Source: Pygmaiobacter massiliensis
Lineage (GTDB): Bacteria; Bacillota; Clostridia; Oscillospirales; Ruminococcaceae
Direction: 5' to 3'
DNA length: 64,000 nt
Assembly (NCBI RefSeq): GCF_900199435.1
Contig: NZ_OAML01000003.1
Coordinates: forward strand, 1 to 64,000
Both the position numbers and the translations under genes were made by a program. Every line of letters begins with the position of its first letter. Within the stretch, counting starts at the first letter, position 1. Under the pieces are notes generated by a model, which saw nothing but the letters and a program-made list of their open reading frames with translations, was not told where the DNA came from and made no database searches. Below are positions 32,665 to 41,979 of this stretch, piece after piece.

Positions 32665-33552
32665 TTATTTTTCTTCTTTGGGTGCCGGTGCCGGTTTCTT
32701 TTTATCGCCACCACGGCGCTTTTTTTCGCTTGCTCTGCGTGAAGCAGCACGCAGCAACTCGACTTCTTCGCGAGTGTAGGGCTTAGGGATCTCCGGCGTT
32801 TTGTCCAGACGAATTTTAATATTGCCGGAGATAGGGTTGGTTTCACACACCGTACCCTCACCGTCCGGCGTTTTTACATAGCTGCCGACAGTGGGAGTAA
32901 TGCTGTTGAGATACTCGTACGCATTCTGCTCATATGCCAGGCAGCACATCAGGCGGCCGCAGCTGCCACTGATTTTGGTGGGGTTAAGCGAAAGCCCCTG
33001 TTCTTTTGCCATCTTGATGGAAACCGGCTGAAAATCCGTTAAAAAGCGGTTGCAGCAAAACGGCTGCCCGCAAATGCCAAGACCACCAAGCATCTTGCTT
33101 TCATCGCGCACGCCAATTTGGCGCAGCTCGATGCGAGTGCGAAATACACCGGCAAGGTCTTTGACCAGCTCGCGGAAATCCACACGTCCATCAGCTGTAA
33201 AGTTGAACAAAATTTTGCTGCGGTCAAACGCATACTCCACGTCGATAAGCTTCATTTCCAGCTTATGTTTGGCAATGCGCTCTTCGCAAATGGTAAAGGC
33301 GCGCTTTTCGTCTTCGCGGTTTTGCCGCATTTTGCGCACATCCACATCGTCTGCCATGCGCACTACGCGCTTCAGTGGCTTGGTGATGCTAATATCCGGT
33401 ACGGAATGCACAGCCTGGGTTACCTCGCCGCACTCGGTGCCGCGGGCAGTTTCGACAATGACAAACTCCTCTTTTTTCAGCGGCAGCTCGCCCGGGTCGA
33501 AATAGTACACTTTTCCGCCTGTTTTAAAGCGGATGCCTACAACTTTCACCAT
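32665..33552 (-). CDS. ricT: RicT (PSP1-domain, YaaT) RNA-maturation/regulatory factor
   Basis: The 295-residue protein is the PSP1-domain RicT/YaaT, which in Bacillus forms an Fe-S-containing complex with RicA and RicF that promotes RNase Y processing of some messages. The core has CGEVT, then LGGLGICGQPFCCNRFL (about 155-171) and SGSCGRLMCCLAYE (about 194-207), the cysteine sets tied to clusters. The C-terminus is Lys-rich. The start at 33552 has a distant AAAGGA. It lies downstream of holB as in other Firmicutes. Confidence 0.94.
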   Translation of the reverse strand: MVKVVGIRFKTGGKVYYFDPGELPLKKEEFVIVETARGTECGEVTQAVHSVPDISITKPLKRVVRMADDVDVRKMRQNREDEKRAFTICEERIAKHKLEMKLIDVEYAFDRSKILFNFTADGRVDFRELVKDLAGVFRTRIELRQIGVRDESKMLGGLGICGQPFCCNRFLTDFQPVSIKMAKEQGLSLNPTKISGSCGRLMCCLAYEQNAYEYLNSITPTVGSYVKTPDGEGTVCETNPISGNIKIRLDKTPEIPKPYTREEVELLRAASRRASEKKRRGGDKKKPAPAPKEEK

Positions 33553-33632
33553 AATTCTGGTTATTTCCTTTCCGCTGCCGCCGCGGGGAAGGTGTCATGC
33601 CTTTGCCCTGCGGCAAAATTTCGGGCAAAGAT

Positions 33633-34562
33633 TCAAGAGGGAAGAAACACCGCATCTCCGGCAAGCTGCGCGCATAAAAGCGTCAGCAGCAGCTTTACGT
33701 TGCCGTTGGCTGCAAGCCGTGCCATCGCCTCCTGTATGGGGGGCAGCAGCGTCGCGGCTTGTTGCGGCGTAATGGTAAGTTGCGGTACCGCCACACCCGA
33801 AAGTACAGCGCCCGCCATATCTGCCGTATCCTGCAAAAACTGCCGAATCGGCTCTCGTTCTTTTTTATTGGTAAGCGGTGTTGTCAATCGCAGCAAAGTA
33901 TAACTTTGCCCTTGCACCGCTGCATTCAGCAAATCACGCGCATCCGCAAGGCTGGCAAGGCGCTCTTTGGTGCGTGCCTTGAGGCAGCTGCCAATTGCGC
34001 CGCCATAAACCGCGCAAAGTAAGCGAGCAGCCTCCATCGAGACCCCCTCTTTCGCCAGCAGCTCGGCACAGGTTCGCACCGGCACGGGGGAGAGAGTGTA
34101 TACTGCGCACCGCGAACGTATCGTCGGCAAAATCGAAGCCTCGCTGTCGGTCGTTAAAACAAAAAGCAGGCCTTCCGGCGGCTCTTCAAGTAATTTCAGC
34201 AATGCATTGGCTGAAGGAGCCTGCATTCGGTGTGCGTCGCGAATCAGCACCACGCGGCCATCGGTTAAAAGGCTGGTGGTCTGTACCCGGCCGCGCACCT
34301 CGCGCACCTTGTCCACCGGGATGATATTACCCGCGCCCTCTGGCGAGAGCAAAAGGCATTCTTCCGAAGCGCCTTCCAGCACGCGCGCCGTACCACTGCC
34401 CCCTTGAGGATAGAGGTAGTCCGCAGCCAGCAGGTGGGCGGCAAAATTGCGCCCAAGCCCTGCTGCGCCGCAAAGTAGCACACCATGCGGAAGCCGGCCC
34501 TCCCGCAGCGCAGCGGTAAGGTCGGCTTTCAGCGCATCATTGCCCAGCAGTGCGTCCAACAT
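33633..34562 (-). CDS. holB: DNA polymerase III delta' subunit
   Basis: Delta' is the stator of the clamp loader. The 309-residue protein has an AAA+ N-terminus (GAAGLGRNFAAHLL instead of GxxGxGK), the VDKVREVRGRVQTTS segment, IRDAHRMQAPSANALLKLLEEPPEG and the sensor region SILPTIRSRC. The P-loop Lys is replaced by Arg-Asn, acceptable for delta'. The four-cysteine zinc module usually found after the P-loop is missing. Its ATG overlaps the darA stop (TGATG), so the genes are coupled. Confidence 0.92.
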   Translation of the reverse strand: MLDALLGNDALKADLTAALREGRLPHGVLLCGAAGLGRNFAAHLLAADYLYPQGGSGTARVLEGASEECLLLSPEGAGNIIPVDKVREVRGRVQTTSLLTDGRVVLIRDAHRMQAPSANALLKLLEEPPEGLLFVLTTDSEASILPTIRSRCAVYTLSPVPVRTCAELLAKEGVSMEAARLLCAVYGGAIGSCLKARTKERLASLADARDLLNAAVQGQSYTLLRLTTPLTNKKEREPIRQFLQDTADMAGAVLSGVAVPQLTITPQQAATLLPPIQEAMARLAANGNVKLLLTLLCAQLAGDAVFLPS

Positions 34563-34885
34563 CACAGCTTTTCAAAACGCTCAACGTTGGTGACAAAAAC
34601 AGTCGCACCGCCCACTGTAACTTCCAGCGGGTAAGCTGTGGTTACGCCAATGCCGTACGAAGCTGTAGAAGGCACAATCTCTTTGCGTTGTTTCGAGTGG
34701 TCAGAAATAATCTGAATCGCCCGGTCGACCTTCTCGTCCTCGGTGCCAATCATCAGCGTGCTGTTGCCTGCCAACAAAAAGCCACCGGTGGTGGGCAGCT
34801 TGGTCACCATGTAACCCGCTTTGGTCAGCGCGGAAGAAACCGCACCGGCGTCCTCTTTATTCACAATAGCGGTAATCATTTTCAT
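34562..34885 (-). CDS. darA: PII-like cyclic-di-AMP receptor
   Basis: DarA/PstA is a 107-109-residue PII-like trimer that binds c-di-AMP. This 107-residue protein begins MKMITAIVNKEDAGAVSSAL. It has the PTTGGFLLAGNSTLMIGTEDEKVD stretch of the ligand loop and ends GGATVFVTNVERFEKL, all diagnostic. ATG 34885 follows AAAAGGGAGGTTCTCGTT. The order darA-holB-ricT matches Bacillus apart from missing yaaR. Confidence 0.95.
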   Translation of the reverse strand: MKMITAIVNKEDAGAVSSALTKAGYMVTKLPTTGGFLLAGNSTLMIGTEDEKVDRAIQIISDHSKQRKEIVPSTASYGIGVTTAYPLEVTVGGATVFVTNVERFEKL

Positions 34886-34989
34886 AACGAGAACCTCCCT
34901 TTTCATATGGATTTGTGGTCACTTTTATTTTATCACCTTTCGGTGCAAATTTCCACTTTTTTGCGTTACCCGTCTTCGATATACAGGAT

Positions 34990-35330
34990 TATGGACATTT
35001 GAAGTAAAGGCTCTTATGCAAAAACATTCCACCATCTCAACCGAGATTTCAACAATCAGTTGTTCTTACTTGCCCCTAAAATGGCTGATTGTGGAAAACT
35101 ATCTATTGAAAACCGCACTTATCAACATTTTCAACAGAGTTTTCAACATTCCGTGGAAAGCAATTCTATACGCTTTGTAAATCATTTTCCATACTTTCCC
35201 TTATCTTTATGCGGGTTAGCAGTAGTATAAAATGAGTACTAAAACAACCGAATATTCATTTTTTGAACAAATGTTGCAATTTTACAAAAAGTCCTTGACA
35301 ATGCGTTTTTTTGACAATCTGCACACCTGC
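34990..35330. other. Noncoding AT-rich region with clustered DnaA-box-like 9-mers
   Basis: This gap of about 600 bp (34886-35485) contains no convincing gene. Within it are TGTGGAAAA (35090-35098), TTATCAACA (35119-35127), TTTTCAACA (35128-35136), TTTTCAACA (35140-35148) and ATTTCAACA (35046-35054). A GC-richer patch GCGGG (35211-35215) and TTAGCAGTAGTA (35216-35227) follow, then a very AT-rich tract. It also must hold the darA promoter. The 9-mers resemble the DnaA box TTATCCACA with one or two changes. Confidence 0.45.
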
Positions 35331-35403
35331 TAACCGGCAAATTTCTCTCTTTTGCAGCTTGTGTTTTTCTTACAGCGGGTTCTATTTTATATAAACCCAG
35401 CAT

Positions 35404-35444
35404 ATAAAAACGGCGCACCCAACCTTATGTTTGGGATGCGCCGT
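35404..35444 (-). terminator. Terminator of the TSUP gene
   Basis: ACGGCGCAcCCAA pairs with TTGGGaTGCGCCGT; the minus-strand tail is TTTTTATATG. Confidence 0.82.
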
Positions 35445-35485
35445 GAAAGTCGCGGTTATTCTTATCCAAAATATAACAAAGAGTA

Positions 35486-36256
35486 TCAGAAAAAGTCTCC
35501 CACAATTTTGACCATCAGTAATCCGATTGAGCAAAAAATAAGCGGACGGATAAATTTAGAGCCTTTTTTAATGGCCAGCGATGCACCCAGGTAGTTGCCC
35601 GCAATATTGCAAATGGCCGCAGGAATTGCCACCGGCAGCAGCACCGCACCGCCTACCAGATAAGTAGCCAGCGCCGCCGCGTTAGAAGCAAGATTCACTA
35701 CTTTGGTGTTGCCGGTTGCATTGGTCAAGGTCATTCCCATCAGCCCGGTAAAGGCAATTACAAGAAAAGTGCCTGTGCCGGGACCAAAAAAGCCGTCGTA
35801 CCAGCCAATCACCAGGCCAATCAAAATTGCACGCGTCATCAGGCTTTTTTGCGAATAGGTGCGAGCATTGGTTTCTTTGCCGAAATTGCGGTTAAACAGC
35901 AAAAACACAGCAACCACCGGCAAAACGCACATTAAGCAAATCTGTAAAAAGCGTTCGCTCGAAATCAGCACCAGCTTAGAGCCAATCCAGCTGCCCACCA
36001 GGGCACTGAGTGCGGACGGCAGTGCCACCCGGGCGCTTATGTACCCACTGCGCAAATATTTGGCAGTGGCAACTGCTGTGCCGCAGCAGCTCGAAAACTT
36101 GTTGGTGCCGTAAGCGATATGAATCGGCAGCCCGGAAAAAAGATACGCTGGAAGAGAAATCAACCCGCCGCCGCCCGCAACCGAATCTACAAATCCAGCA
36201 ACGAAAACCAGCGGGCAAACGATCATCAGAGTGCGCAGTAATTCTTGTGTTAACAT
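35486..36256 (-). CDS. TSUP (TauE/SafE) family membrane transporter
   Basis: The 256-residue protein has eight or so hydrophobic segments and TSUP motifs: FVAGFVDSVAGGGGLISLP near the N-terminus and the repeat GWYDGFFGPGTGTFL in the second half, plus NATGNTK. Family members export or import sulfite, sulfoacetate or other organic anions. The start at 36256 has a usable upstream AAAGGACGG. Substrate unknown. Confidence 0.9.
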   Translation of the reverse strand: MLTQELLRTLMIVCPLVFVAGFVDSVAGGGGLISLPAYLFSGLPIHIAYGTNKFSSCCGTAVATAKYLRSGYISARVALPSALSALVGSWIGSKLVLISSERFLQICLMCVLPVVAVFLLFNRNFGKETNARTYSQKSLMTRAILIGLVIGWYDGFFGPGTGTFLVIAFTGLMGMTLTNATGNTKVVNLASNAAALATYLVGGAVLLPVAIPAAICNIAGNYLGASLAIKKGSKFIRPLIFCSIGLLMVKIVGDFF

Positions 36257-36296
36257 AAGCAGCCGTCCTTTGGTGATTCTTTTATTTGATAAAAAC

Positions 36297-37160
36297 TCAG
36301 TTTTCCGGTGGCGGCTTAAAGCCCTCGCCGTATACTTCGTCTACTTCCGAAATCATAACCAGAGCATCGCGGTCTACCTGGTGGGCGAGACTGCGCACCC
36401 TAAAAATCTGGTTGCGGCTACAAGCGCAAAGCAGCAGGTCGTGCGGCGTGCCAGAAAACGTGCCGATTGCTTTGACAAGCGTGGAGCCACGACCGAGCAC
36501 CTTGCTGATTTGCCCGGCAGTTTCCATTCCGTCTCGGGTTACGATAAAAGCGAGCTTTCCGCTGCCTGCACCATACATTACCCGGTCAATTACCTGTGCA
36601 CAGGCATAGGTGGAGATTAACCCGTAAAGCATCGCATCAATATTGCCGTATACTACGCCGCCAAGTGCGAGTACTACGCCGTCCAGCAACAGGTTAAACT
36701 GGCCAATCGACATATGGGGCAGTAGCTTGCGCAGCGAAAGCACCAGAAAATCGCTGCCACCGGTAGAAGAGCCACGCATAAAAATAAGCACCATGCCCGC
36801 ACCCACGAATACGCCGCAGAAAATAGATGCCAGCAGCTGATTACCGGTGTAAGCCGGAAACTTCGGAATAACCATATCCAGAATGATGGTTTGAATAATC
36901 ATCGTACGGATACTTTTCACCAGGAACCGTTTGCCCAGCATGCGATAGCTGAGTATGATAACCGGAATATTGAGCAAAAAGGTAATGATACCGATGGGAA
37001 GACCCGTAATATAGTTTAGAATAAGCCCAAGGCCGGAAAAGCCGCCGGTTGCAAATCCGCTGCTTTTCGCAAAGGTATAAATGCCGATAGAAAAAAGGGT
37101 ACTGCCGATAACATCATAAAGCAGATCTAATAAGATCGATTGAAGCTTTTCCGTTTTCAT
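36297..37160 (-). CDS. YitT-family membrane protein (DUF161 plus DUF2179)
   Basis: The 287-residue protein has five to six membrane helices over residues about 10-195, with GFATGGFSGLGLILNYITGLPIG and GSSTGGSDFL signatures. A C-terminal soluble DUF2179 domain follows (KLAFIVTRDGMETAGQI through VMISEVDEVYGEGF). The family is widespread in Firmicutes without a settled function. ATG 37160 follows AAGGAGCCCGAAGTG; a GTG directly before it is an alternative. Confidence 0.9.
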   Translation of the reverse strand: MKTEKLQSILLDLLYDVIGSTLFSIGIYTFAKSSGFATGGFSGLGLILNYITGLPIGIITFLLNIPVIILSYRMLGKRFLVKSIRTMIIQTIILDMVIPKFPAYTGNQLLASIFCGVFVGAGMVLIFMRGSSTGGSDFLVLSLRKLLPHMSIGQFNLLLDGVVLALGGVVYGNIDAMLYGLISTYACAQVIDRVMYGAGSGKLAFIVTRDGMETAGQISKVLGRGSTLVKAIGTFSGTPHDLLLCACSRNQIFRVRSLAHQVDRDALVMISEVDEVYGEGFKPPPEN

Positions 37161-37482
37161 CACTTCGGGCTCCTTCTTTATCTCTGCCCCTTGTAAAACA
37201 GGGCGGCTCTTTTTTACTTTTTAGGCCAGGTGTTTTTGTATCTTGTGGAAAGGCCAACATTTTTATTATACCGTTTTTTTCGCAAAAGAGATAGAGGATT
37301 GCCCTTTATGCAGCTAAATTTTATGTTTCTTTTTCTTGCTGCTGCGCCGTGCTTTTTTATCACGTGCTGTCTTTGCTCCGCCGCTCCACATCAGCGTAAA
37401 AATTGCGGCAGGTGACTGCTTGTTGCAATCGGCCTGCCGCGAGAGCATATTCTGTTTTACTCTTGTTGCGCTAAAAGAAAAG
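37161..37482. other. Intergenic region with a terminator and no gene
   Basis: The interval holds the yitT-like promoter region and, at 37396-37442, a hairpin (GCGGCAGG/CCTGCCGC, about 20-base loop) followed on the minus strand by AATTTTTAC, the probable terminator of the lipoprotein gene. The short plus-strand frames here have no ribosome site. Confidence 0.5.
37396..37442 (-). terminator. Probable terminator after the lipoprotein gene
   Basis: An 8-bp GC-rich stem GCGGCAGG/CCTGCCGC with a long loop is followed by ATTTTTAC on the minus strand. Confidence 0.6.
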
Positions 37483-38226
37483 CTATTCTTCTCCATCCGG
37501 CTGCGTCCGAATAATCAGTGTACCCTTTTCATCAAAGAAAAATTGCTGACAAACGTAGGGCTCCAAATAAGGCGGCATTTCCTCCTCCGTAAAACCATAT
37601 TTCTGCTGCATTTCCGCCCGAATGCGCTCTGGCGTATAACCCAAAACGTCAAAAAATTCTGTTTCGGTCAGCATCTTATCTTTGTTCGTGTCATAGTAAT
37701 AGCGGCGCACTCCGCTTTCCACCCCAGAGCCCAGTGCCGAATAAAATTCTGTAAATACACAAAATTCATAAATTCCGTTTAAATTATAAACCCGGTAACG
37801 AATTTCGCAAACAGGGAATACGTAACCGCAGATAAGGTTTGGATAGTCCTCTGGTTTTGCATCCAGATAGACCGCGTAATCTGCCCGGATTTGACCGTTG
37901 AGCCTTTTTGCTTGTGCATAGCTTGGCGCAAGGCCGGGCAATTCGATGGAGAGTATCAGTACATTCGGCACCTCTTTTTCCAGCGTTTCCGTTGTCACCA
38001 CACCGTCCGGCAGCGCTTGCTCCGGCGGCATCAATGGGTGAAAGTGCTCCTCCAGTTTTCCACTGGTAGTGCCCGGCCCTAGCGGTGGCAAGGTGGGACC
38101 CAGCACTTCTCCCTCCACCGCCACAGAAACGGAAGAAGAACTGCCGGAAGACAATTGTTCGCCAGAAATCCCACACGAGGAGAACAGCAATACCGCCATC
38201 AGGGCAATCAACACCAATACTCTCAT
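37483..38226 (-). CDS. Lipoprotein of unknown function with an EF-hand-like loop
   Basis: The 247-residue lipoprotein has a signal ending LLFSSC (Cys18). A Ser/Val linker and a Pro-rich segment follow (about residues 25-70). The folded domain carries VPNVLILSIELPGLAPSYAQAKRLN, resembling extracellular DUF3298/RsiV-like domains, and then DTNKDKMLTETEF, which fits the DxNxDxxLxxxEF calcium-binding loop. I cannot name a function. The start is the ATG at 38226; a poor ribosome site (AAAGGAGC) precedes it. Confidence 0.65.
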   Translation of the reverse strand: MRVLVLIALMAVLLFSSCGISGEQLSSGSSSSVSVAVEGEVLGPTLPPLGPGTTSGKLEEHFHPLMPPEQALPDGVVTTETLEKEVPNVLILSIELPGLAPSYAQAKRLNGQIRADYAVYLDAKPEDYPNLICGYVFPVCEIRYRVYNLNGIYEFCVFTEFYSALGSGVESGVRRYYYDTNKDKMLTETEFFDVLGYTPERIRAEMQQKYGFTEEEMPPYLEPYVCQQFFFDEKGTLIIRTQPDGEE

Positions 38227-38374
38227 CTATCTGCTCCTTTGCGCACACCAAAAAACACCATCATTTTAAATCTATCCGGCCAATAAGAAAAAGAGAAGCA
38301 GTTTTGAAAAAAAGATGGATCCAGGCGGTCTTCAAAGCCGATGGTAGCGTTTTGCTATTTTACTTTTGTTTACA

Positions 38375-38408
38375 AAAAGAGCGCCCACAAAATGTGAGCG
38401 CTCTTTTT
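38375..38408 (-). terminator. Terminator of nifJ
   Basis: AGAGCGCcCACA pairs with TGTGaGCGCTCT across AAA, with T-rich tails on both strands. Confidence 0.88.
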
Positions 38409-38448
38409 ATTTTTGCATAATTCGCAGGTTACCCGGCGTCAGGCAAGC

Positions 38449-41400
38449 TTATTTGTAAAGCTCTGCAAGGCGGTTGAGGTAATCGTAACGATCTTCTGCT
38501 TCGGTGACAGCCTTGCTGAACAGAGCTTCTGCTCTCTCGGGGAAGGCCATCTGCAGACGTGCATAGCGGTTCTCAGACTTGATAAAGTCGAGATAGCTCT
38601 CGGTCGGCTGTTTGGAGTCGACAACGAAGGCCGGTTTGCCCTCTACTTTTGCACGCGGGTCGAAGCGGTAGTTGTGCCAGTAACCAGCAGCAACAGCTTT
38701 CTTCATCTCTGCCATGCAGTTGCTCATGCCGCCCTTAATGCCGTGCATTTCGCAGGGTGCATAACCGATGATGAGGGACGGGCCGTTGTAGCTTTCTGCT
38801 TCTTTCAGGGCTTTTACAGTCTGGTTGTAATCAGCGCCCATGGCGATGTGTGCAACGTAGACATAACCGTAAGACATTGCAATCTGAGCAAGGTCTTTTT
38901 TGCCGATGGCTTTACCAGCTGCAGCAAACTGTGCAACCTGGCCGATCTGGCTTGCTTTGGAAGCCTGGCCGCCGGTGTTGGAGTATACCTCGGTATCGAA
39001 GACCATAACATTGACGTTCTCGCCGGAAGCAAGCACGTGGTCAAGGCCGCCGAAGCCGATGTCATATGCCCAGCCGTCGCCGCCGAAGATCCAGACGGAT
39101 TTCTTAGCGAGGAATTCTTTTTTGCCAAGGATCTCTTTTACGAGGTCGCTTGCAGGTGCAGCTTCGAGAGAAGCAACCAATGCCTTGGTGGCCAGTGCGT
39201 TCTCGTCGCCGTCATCCAGAGTCGCGAGGTAAGCGTCGCAGGTCTCTTTCAGTTTGCCCTCTGCAGTTGCAGCAAGCTCTTTCACCTTAGCGATGAGGCC
39301 TTCACGCAGGACCTTCTGGCCGATGTGCATGCCGAGGCCGTGCTCTGCGTTATCCTCAAACAGGCTGTTTGCCCAGGTTACGCCGTGGCCGCTCTCGCGG
39401 TTGACAGTGTACGGAGAAGTTGCAGCGGTACCACCCCAGATAGAGGAGCAGCCGGTAGCATTGGAAACGTACATTCTCTCACCGAACATCTGGGTGATAA
39501 GTTTTGCGTAGCTGGTCTCAGCACAGCCTGCGCAAGCGCCAGAGAACTCAAGCAACGGCTGCTCGAACTGGCTGCCTTTGACGGTGTATTTGTTGCTGCC
39601 TTCTTTTTTGGAGACGTTCGCAACTGCATAGTCGAAGGATTTCTGCTCTTCGAGCTGGCTTTCCATTGCAACCATGGTAAGTGCCTTGCCGGGGGCCGGG
39701 CAGATGTTTGCGCAGGAGGAGCAGCCCATGCAGTCGAGCGGAGAGATCGCGATAGCGAACTTGAACTCGCCAGCCTTCGGCTTGGTGTCTGCCATCTTCA
39801 TGCCAGCGGGTGCAGCCTTGACCTCTTCCTCGTTCATCAGGTAGGGGCGGATGGTTGCGTGCGGGCAAACGAAGGAGCACTGGTTACACTGGATGCACTT
39901 GGTCGGATCCCACTCGGGAACAGTGACGGAAACGCCACGTTTCTCGTAAGCGGCAGCGCCCTGCTCAAAGGTGCCGTCCACGTGATCAACGAATGCGGAA
40001 ACGGGCAGAGAGTCGCCGTTCATTGCATCAATCGGGTTCAGCAGGTTCTTAACCTGTTTAACGAGAGCCTCACGGCCTTCCAGCTTGCTGTTGTCTGCTT
40101 CGTCAACAGCGTTTTTCCAGCTTTCGGGTACTTCAATCTTGACGTAAGCGGTAGCGCCGGCGTCGATTGCAGCATAGTTCATGTTAACAACTGCGTCGCC
40201 TTTTTTAGCGTAGGATTTGTGAGCCGCCTCTTTCATGTATTTGATGGCGTCCTCTTTCGGCATAACACCGGACAGGCAGAAGAAGGCAGACTGCAGAATG
40301 GTGTTGGTGCGTTTGCCCATGCCAATCTCGATTGCTTTGTCGATTGCATTTACGGTATAAAGCTGGATGTTGTTGTTCGCAATATAGCGTTTTGCCTCAG
40401 CGGTGAGGTGATGCTCCAGCTCTTCCGGGGTCCACTGGCAGTTAATCATAAAGCTGCCGCCCGGTTTTACGTCGTTAACCATTTTGAAGCCCTTGGTGAC
40501 GTAAGAGGGGTTATGGCATGCAACAAAGTTTGCTTTATTGATATAGTAGCTCGAACGAATGGGCTTGTCACCAAAGCGCAGATGGCTTACGGTTACGCCG
40601 CCGGTTTTCTTCGAGTCATACTGGAAGTATGCCTGAACAAATTTATCGGTGTGGTCGCCGATGATTTTGATGGAGTTTTTGTTTGCGCCAACGGTGCCGT
40701 CGCCGCCCAGGCCCCAGAATTTGCAGGAAACAGTACCAGCAGGTGCGGTATCCGGTGCAGCCTCTTCGGGCAGAGAGTAGCCGGTAACGTCGTCGACGAT
40801 GCCGAGGGTAAAGCCGTTTTTCGGCTCGTCTTTTTCCAGCTCTTTATAGACAGCAAACACGCTGGAAGGCGGGGTGTCTTTGGAGCCGAGGCCGTAGCGG
40901 CCGCCAACAGTGGTTGCTTTTACGCCGCATTTTGCAAATGCTGCAACAACGTCGAGGTAGAGGGGCTCGCCAAGCGCGCCGGGCTCTTTGGTACGGTCCA
41001 GAACAGCAATTTTCTTGACAGTTTTGGGCAGCGCCTCAACCAGTTTCTCAGCAACAAACGGGCGATACAGACGAACCATAACAAGGCCGACTTTTTCGCC
41101 TGCTGCGGTCAGGTAGTCAATAACTTCGGTAGCAACGTCGCAGATGGAGCCCATTGCGATGATGACGCGCTCTGCGTCCGGTGCGCCGTAGTAGTTGAAC
41201 AGGCCGTAGTTGGTGCCAATCTTCTCGTTGACTTTGTTCATGTAGTCTTCAACGATAGCGGGCAGCTCATCATAGTATTTATTGCAAGCTTCACGATGCT
41301 GGAAGAAGATATCGCCATTCTCGTGAGAGCCGCGCATGGTCGGGTGTTCCGGGTTCAGTGCACGTGCACGGAATGCAGCAACTGCATCCATATCGACCAT

Positions 41401-41979
41401 TTCGCCCAGGTCTTTGTAATCCCAAACTTCGATCTTCTGGATCTCGTGGGAGGTGCGGAAGCCATCAAAGAAGTTGATGAAAGGAACACGGCCTTTGATG
41501 GAAGCAAGGTGTGCAACCGGGGCCAGGTCCATAATCTCCTGCGGGTTAGACTCGCAAAGCATTGCGAAGCCGGTCTGACGGCAGGAATAAACGTCGCTGT
41601 GGTCACCGAAGATGTTCAGTGCATGGGTAGCAACGGTACGTGCCGATACATGGAAAACGCAGGGCAGCAACTCGCCGGCGATCTTGAACATGTTCGGGAT
41701 CATCAGCAGAAGGCCCTGGGATGCGGTGTAGGTGGTGGTCAGTGCACCGGCTGCCAGGCTGCCGTGTACTGTGCCGGCTGCGCCGGCCTCGGACTGCATC
41801 TCCATCACCTTTACTTCGCTACCAAAAATGTTTTTCTGGTGCGCTGCGGCCCACTGGTCAACACTGTCGGCCATGGGGCTGGACGGAGTGATGGGGTAGA
41901 TGCTGGCAACTTCCGTGAACGCGTAGCTTACGTGCGCGGCGGCGGTATTGCCATCCATACTCTTTTTAGCTCTTACCAT
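38449..41979 (-). CDS. nifJ: Pyruvate:ferredoxin (flavodoxin) oxidoreductase, single-chain
   Basis: This 1176-residue enzyme oxidises pyruvate with CoA to acetyl-CoA and CO2, reducing ferredoxin; it is the core of anaerobic pyruvate metabolism. Visible parts in order: the N-terminal pyruvate site (YPITPSSPMAD), the domain II/III region, the two-cluster ferredoxin domain (CIQCNQCSFVCP, CMGCSSCANICP; about residues 695-765) and the proximal cluster Cys pair (CAGCAET). The C-terminal TPP domain carries GDGWAYDIGFGGLDH and SNTGGQ. The length is normal. Codon bias indicates very high expression. Confidence 0.98.
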   Translation of the reverse strand: MVRAKKSMDGNTAAAHVSYAFTEVASIYPITPSSPMADSVDQWAAAHQKNIFGSEVKVMEMQSEAGAAGTVHGSLAAGALTTTYTASQGLLLMIPNMFKIAGELLPCVFHVSARTVATHALNIFGDHSDVYSCRQTGFAMLCESNPQEIMDLAPVAHLASIKGRVPFINFFDGFRTSHEIQKIEVWDYKDLGEMVDMDAVAAFRARALNPEHPTMRGSHENGDIFFQHREACNKYYDELPAIVEDYMNKVNEKIGTNYGLFNYYGAPDAERVIIAMGSICDVATEVIDYLTAAGEKVGLVMVRLYRPFVAEKLVEALPKTVKKIAVLDRTKEPGALGEPLYLDVVAAFAKCGVKATTVGGRYGLGSKDTPPSSVFAVYKELEKDEPKNGFTLGIVDDVTGYSLPEEAAPDTAPAGTVSCKFWGLGGDGTVGANKNSIKIIGDHTDKFVQAYFQYDSKKTGGVTVSHLRFGDKPIRSSYYINKANFVACHNPSYVTKGFKMVNDVKPGGSFMINCQWTPEELEHHLTAEAKRYIANNNIQLYTVNAIDKAIEIGMGKRTNTILQSAFFCLSGVMPKEDAIKYMKEAAHKSYAKKGDAVVNMNYAAIDAGATAYVKIEVPESWKNAVDEADNSKLEGREALVKQVKNLLNPIDAMNGDSLPVSAFVDHVDGTFEQGAAAYEKRGVSVTVPEWDPTKCIQCNQCSFVCPHATIRPYLMNEEEVKAAPAGMKMADTKPKAGEFKFAIAISPLDCMGCSSCANICPAPGKALTMVAMESQLEEQKSFDYAVANVSKKEGSNKYTVKGSQFEQPLLEFSGACAGCAETSYAKLITQMFGERMYVSNATGCSSIWGGTAATSPYTVNRESGHGVTWANSLFEDNAEHGLGMHIGQKVLREGLIAKVKELAATAEGKLKETCDAYLATLDDGDENALATKALVASLEAAPASDLVKEILGKKEFLAKKSVWIFGGDGWAYDIGFGGLDHVLASGENVNVMVFDTEVYSNTGGQASKASQIGQVAQFAAAGKAIGKKDLAQIAMSYGYVYVAHIAMGADYNQTVKALKEAESYNGPSLIIGYAPCEMHGIKGGMSNCMAEMKKAVAAGYWHNYRFDPRAKVEGKPAFVVDSKQPTESYLDFIKSENRYARLQMAFPERAEALFSKAVTEAEDRYDYLNRLAELYK

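Noticed and set aside
37230-37415. 61-codon plus-strand frame with hydrophobic content
   Set aside because: It has no ribosome site, overlaps the promoter of the YitT-like gene and a terminator, and shows no convincing protein-like composition.
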